This document shows, piece after piece, positions 5,430 to 6,796 of a stretch of DNA of 6,796 bases. Each line of letters opens with the position of its first letter. Position 1 is the stretch's first letter. The notes below the pieces were generated by a model, which searched no databases, was not told the origin of the DNA, and saw only the letters and a list, made by a program, of their open reading frames with translations. Origin of the DNA: an uncultured Lachnospiraceae bacterium (GTDB lineage: Bacteria; Bacillota; Clostridia; Lachnospirales; Lachnospiraceae); contig CADBRG010000064.1 in NCBI GenBank assembly GCA_902797015.1, positions 1-6,796 on the forward strand. Reading direction: 5' to 3'. The position numbers were made by a program, and so were the translations under genes.

Positions 5430-5918
5430 TTACAAGCCCATTCTGATCTCACGTCCGCTCGATTCGTAGCGTGTCACTTTGACACCTGCTGCCTTCAGCA
5501 TCCGCTTAGACGCAATCACAGAAGTAGTCTTTTCATACTTGTCATCTTCATATACCAGCTCTTTGATCCCGCACTGAATGATCGCTTTTGCGCATTCATT
5601 ACAAGGGAACAGGGTCACATAAAGCTTTGCCCCCTCCAGGCTTCCGCCGCGATAATTTAAGATCGCATTCAGCTCACTGTGCGTGGAATACAGGTACTTG
5701 ATATCAAGCGGTTCTTCTGCTTCACGCGCCCACGGGAACTCATCATCAGAGCATCCGATCGGGAATCCATTATATCCCATTGACAAAATCTTATTGTCAT
5801 CACTTACGATGCATGCGCCGACCTGCGTGTTCGGATCCTTTGATCGCATTGCCGACAGCTTGGCAACTCCCATAAAATACTCATCCCATGTGATATAATC
5901 TTTTCTTTTTTCGGTCAT
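5430..5918 (-). CDS. comEB: dCMP deaminase (ComEB-type)
   Basis: Deoxycytidylate deaminase converts dCMP to dUMP, feeding thymidylate synthesis in the cytoplasm. The 162-residue length is normal. Zinc and catalytic residues of the cytidine/deoxycytidylate deaminase fold are all present: His80 and Glu82 in the HSELNAILN motif (80-88), and Cys106 and Cys109 in PCNECAK (105-111). GYNGFPIGC (48-56) is the typical dCMP deaminase substrate-side loop, which separates it from tRNA adenosine deaminases. In Bacillus the homologue is ComEB, although the enzyme does not seem to be a competence factor as such. ATG 5918-5916 follows a very strong AAGGAGA with a short spacer. It is last of the minus-strand operon, 34 nt after the phosphatase-like gene, and ends in the shared terminator. 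Confidence 0.95.
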   Translation of the reverse strand: MTEKRKDYITWDEYFMGVAKLSAMRSKDPNTQVGACIVSDDNKILSMGYNGFPIGCSDDEFPWAREAEEPLDIKYLYSTHSELNAILNYRGGSLEGAKLYVTLFPCNECAKAIIQCGIKELVYEDDKYEKTTSVIASKRMLKAAGVKVTRYESSGREIRMGL

Positions 5919-5952
5919 TGGTACTCTCCTTAAAATGAACGGTTTCTCTTAG

Positions 5953-6471
5953 TTACTCCTCAACAGTTTCACATCCGTTGTCGTCATCATCCGACACATC
6001 ATCCGGCTCATCAAACGGGAAAGTCCCGTCGTTTAACACCGTCGCAAGCTTACTGACGCTTTTTTCCAGCGTCTCGTAACAGATTCCGTAAGTGATCAGG
6101 TCCTGTCCCGTCGGATCCAGGATCTCCAGTTCATCACCGCTTAAGTCTGTCAGTACATACAAGTACGGGATGTCCGGGAACTTACTCCGGACTTTCATAA
6201 GACCGCTCTGTTCAAATGTCAGCACGAGCGTACTTTCTGTGATATCGTCTTCCTCAAGCTGTGCCGACATATAGTTGCCCGGCTGGAATCCCTTCCCCGT
6301 CATAATAGCTTCAACCTTCTGGTTCAGCGGTTCCGGGAAAAGCACGACCAGACCACGTGCCAAAATCTCCGGCTTACGCCAGAGGGGTTTGGTCTTTAAG
6401 ATTTCCGCTGCCATGACCTCGCGGCAGTTTCCGCTTCGTCCGACAAAAATGATCCTTTCGAACTCTTTCAT
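5953..6471 (-). CDS. LMW protein-tyrosine-phosphatase-fold protein lacking the catalytic cysteine
   Basis: The 172-residue protein has the low-molecular-weight phosphotyrosine/phosphoarginine phosphatase layout. An N-terminal strand leads into a P-loop position (IIFVGRSGNCREVMAAEIL, 7-25), and the C-terminal side keeps the acid loop DP (Asp119-Pro120) followed by the Y..C..L helix pattern (128-135). In active members the loop reads C-x5-R with Cys as nucleophile. Here the Arg is kept (Arg17) but the nucleophile position is Gly11, the loop reading G-R-S-G-N-C-R. Classical phosphatase activity is therefore not expected. The last 25 residues are an acidic tail (EPDD, DDDD). Its place after Sua5 matches YwlE, the arginine phosphatase that follows YwlC in Bacillus. 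ATG 6471-6469 follows GGGAG, 27 nt after the Sua5 stop. A binding or regulatory role is inference. Confidence 0.75.
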   Translation of the reverse strand: MKEFERIIFVGRSGNCREVMAAEILKTKPLWRKPEILARGLVVLFPEPLNQKVEAIMTGKGFQPGNYMSAQLEEDDITESTLVLTFEQSGLMKVRSKFPDIPYLYVLTDLSGDELEILDPTGQDLITYGICYETLEKSVSKLATVLNDGTFPFDEPDDVSDDDDNGCETVEE

Positions 6472-6498
6472 ACCGTTTCTCCCGACAAGGCCTTCTCC

Positions 6499-6796
6499 TT
6501 AATCTGCATCCAGGATCCGATGCCCTGCCGCCTTTAACATACGGTTCATAATTGCCCGTCCGACACCTGTAGTATCAAACATTTCTGAATAGATCGCATC
6601 CAGATTCTGTTCGTCAAACTCACGGAGTACGCGATACAGATTATGCGCGATCTGCGCTTCCTCATGTCTGCTGCCAATGCTCTTTACAAAACCGTTTTCA
6701 TAGCTGCCTGCAGTCTCATCACTGCATAAAATACCGATCCGCTTATTGTGATCCATGCCTTCTGCAACAAGCCGTCGGATCGTGCGAATCACCGCA
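6499..6796 (-). CDS. sua5: Sua5/YwlC threonylcarbamoyl-AMP synthase, C-terminal 98 residues
   Basis: The start lies beyond the right edge; only the Sua5-specific C-terminal domain is seen, about 98 of the roughly 340-350 residues usual for the long (Sua5) form. The family makes L-threonylcarbamoyl-AMP from threonine, bicarbonate and ATP, the first step of t6A formation at position 37 of ANN-decoding tRNAs. The catalytic YrdC domain is outside the window. Visible signatures are KRIGILCSDET, KSIGSRHEEAQIAHNLYRVLREFDE and the closing AIMNRMLKAAGHRI segment, typical of the Sua5 end. The presence of this domain separates it from the short TsaC form. The stop codon TAA runs straight into GGAG, and the phosphatase-like gene follows 27 nt later, as in the ywlC-ywlE order of other Firmicutes. 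Confidence 0.9.
   Translation of the reverse strand, partial: AVIRTIRRLVAEGMDHNKRIGILCSDETAGSYENGFVKSIGSRHEEAQIAHNLYRVLREFDEQNLDAIYSEMFDTTGVGRAIMNRMLKAAGHRILDAD

Overview
The window looks like chromosomal DNA of an anaerobic Firmicute, most likely a gut Lachnospiraceae-type Clostridium. The reasons are moderate GC, strong AGGAGG-type ribosome sites, a TM1266-family hydrogenase-system regulator, oxygen-sensitive 2-hydroxyacyl-CoA dehydratase genes, and a Sua5 / LMW-phosphatase-like / dCMP deaminase cluster of Gram-positive type. I see no insertion sequences, phage genes, CRISPR arrays, tRNA or rRNA. The genus call is inference from family resemblance only.

Layout. (1) Positions 1-2102, minus strand, is a probable three-gene operon. 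It is read from a TM1266-family small protein (1854-2102) through a coiled-coil protein with a highly acidic DDF-repeat tail (664-1830) into an aconitase-superfamily hydratase whose C-terminal part lies outside the window (1-609). (2) Positions 2103-2221 form a divergent promoter region. (3) Positions 2222-5345, plus strand, are a compact two-gene unit: a 2-hydroxyacyl-CoA dehydratase subunit (2222-3493), then, 4 nt later, a 615-residue protein (3498-5345). The second protein joins a second dehydratase subunit to a complete ATP-dependent activase of the HgdC/BadF family. A bidirectional hairpin terminator follows (5358-5400). (4) Positions 5430-6796, minus strand, are a converging operon: the C-terminal end of Sua5 (6499-6796), a LMW-phosphatase-fold protein that has lost its catalytic cysteine (5953-6471), and dCMP deaminase (5430-5918).

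How the genes work together. The plus-strand unit encodes all protein parts of a radical dehydratase: two Fe-S subunits plus the ATP-driven electron-injecting activator. No CoA-transferase, ligase or dehydrogenase lies in the window, so the substrate cannot be read. The most unusual feature is the fusion of subunit and activase. The activase part still carries its own well-placed Shine-Dalgarno sequence and ATG, so a free activase may also be made from the same message. The Sua5 operon combines tRNA t6A synthesis, a probable pseudo-phosphatase and pyrimidine nucleotide supply.
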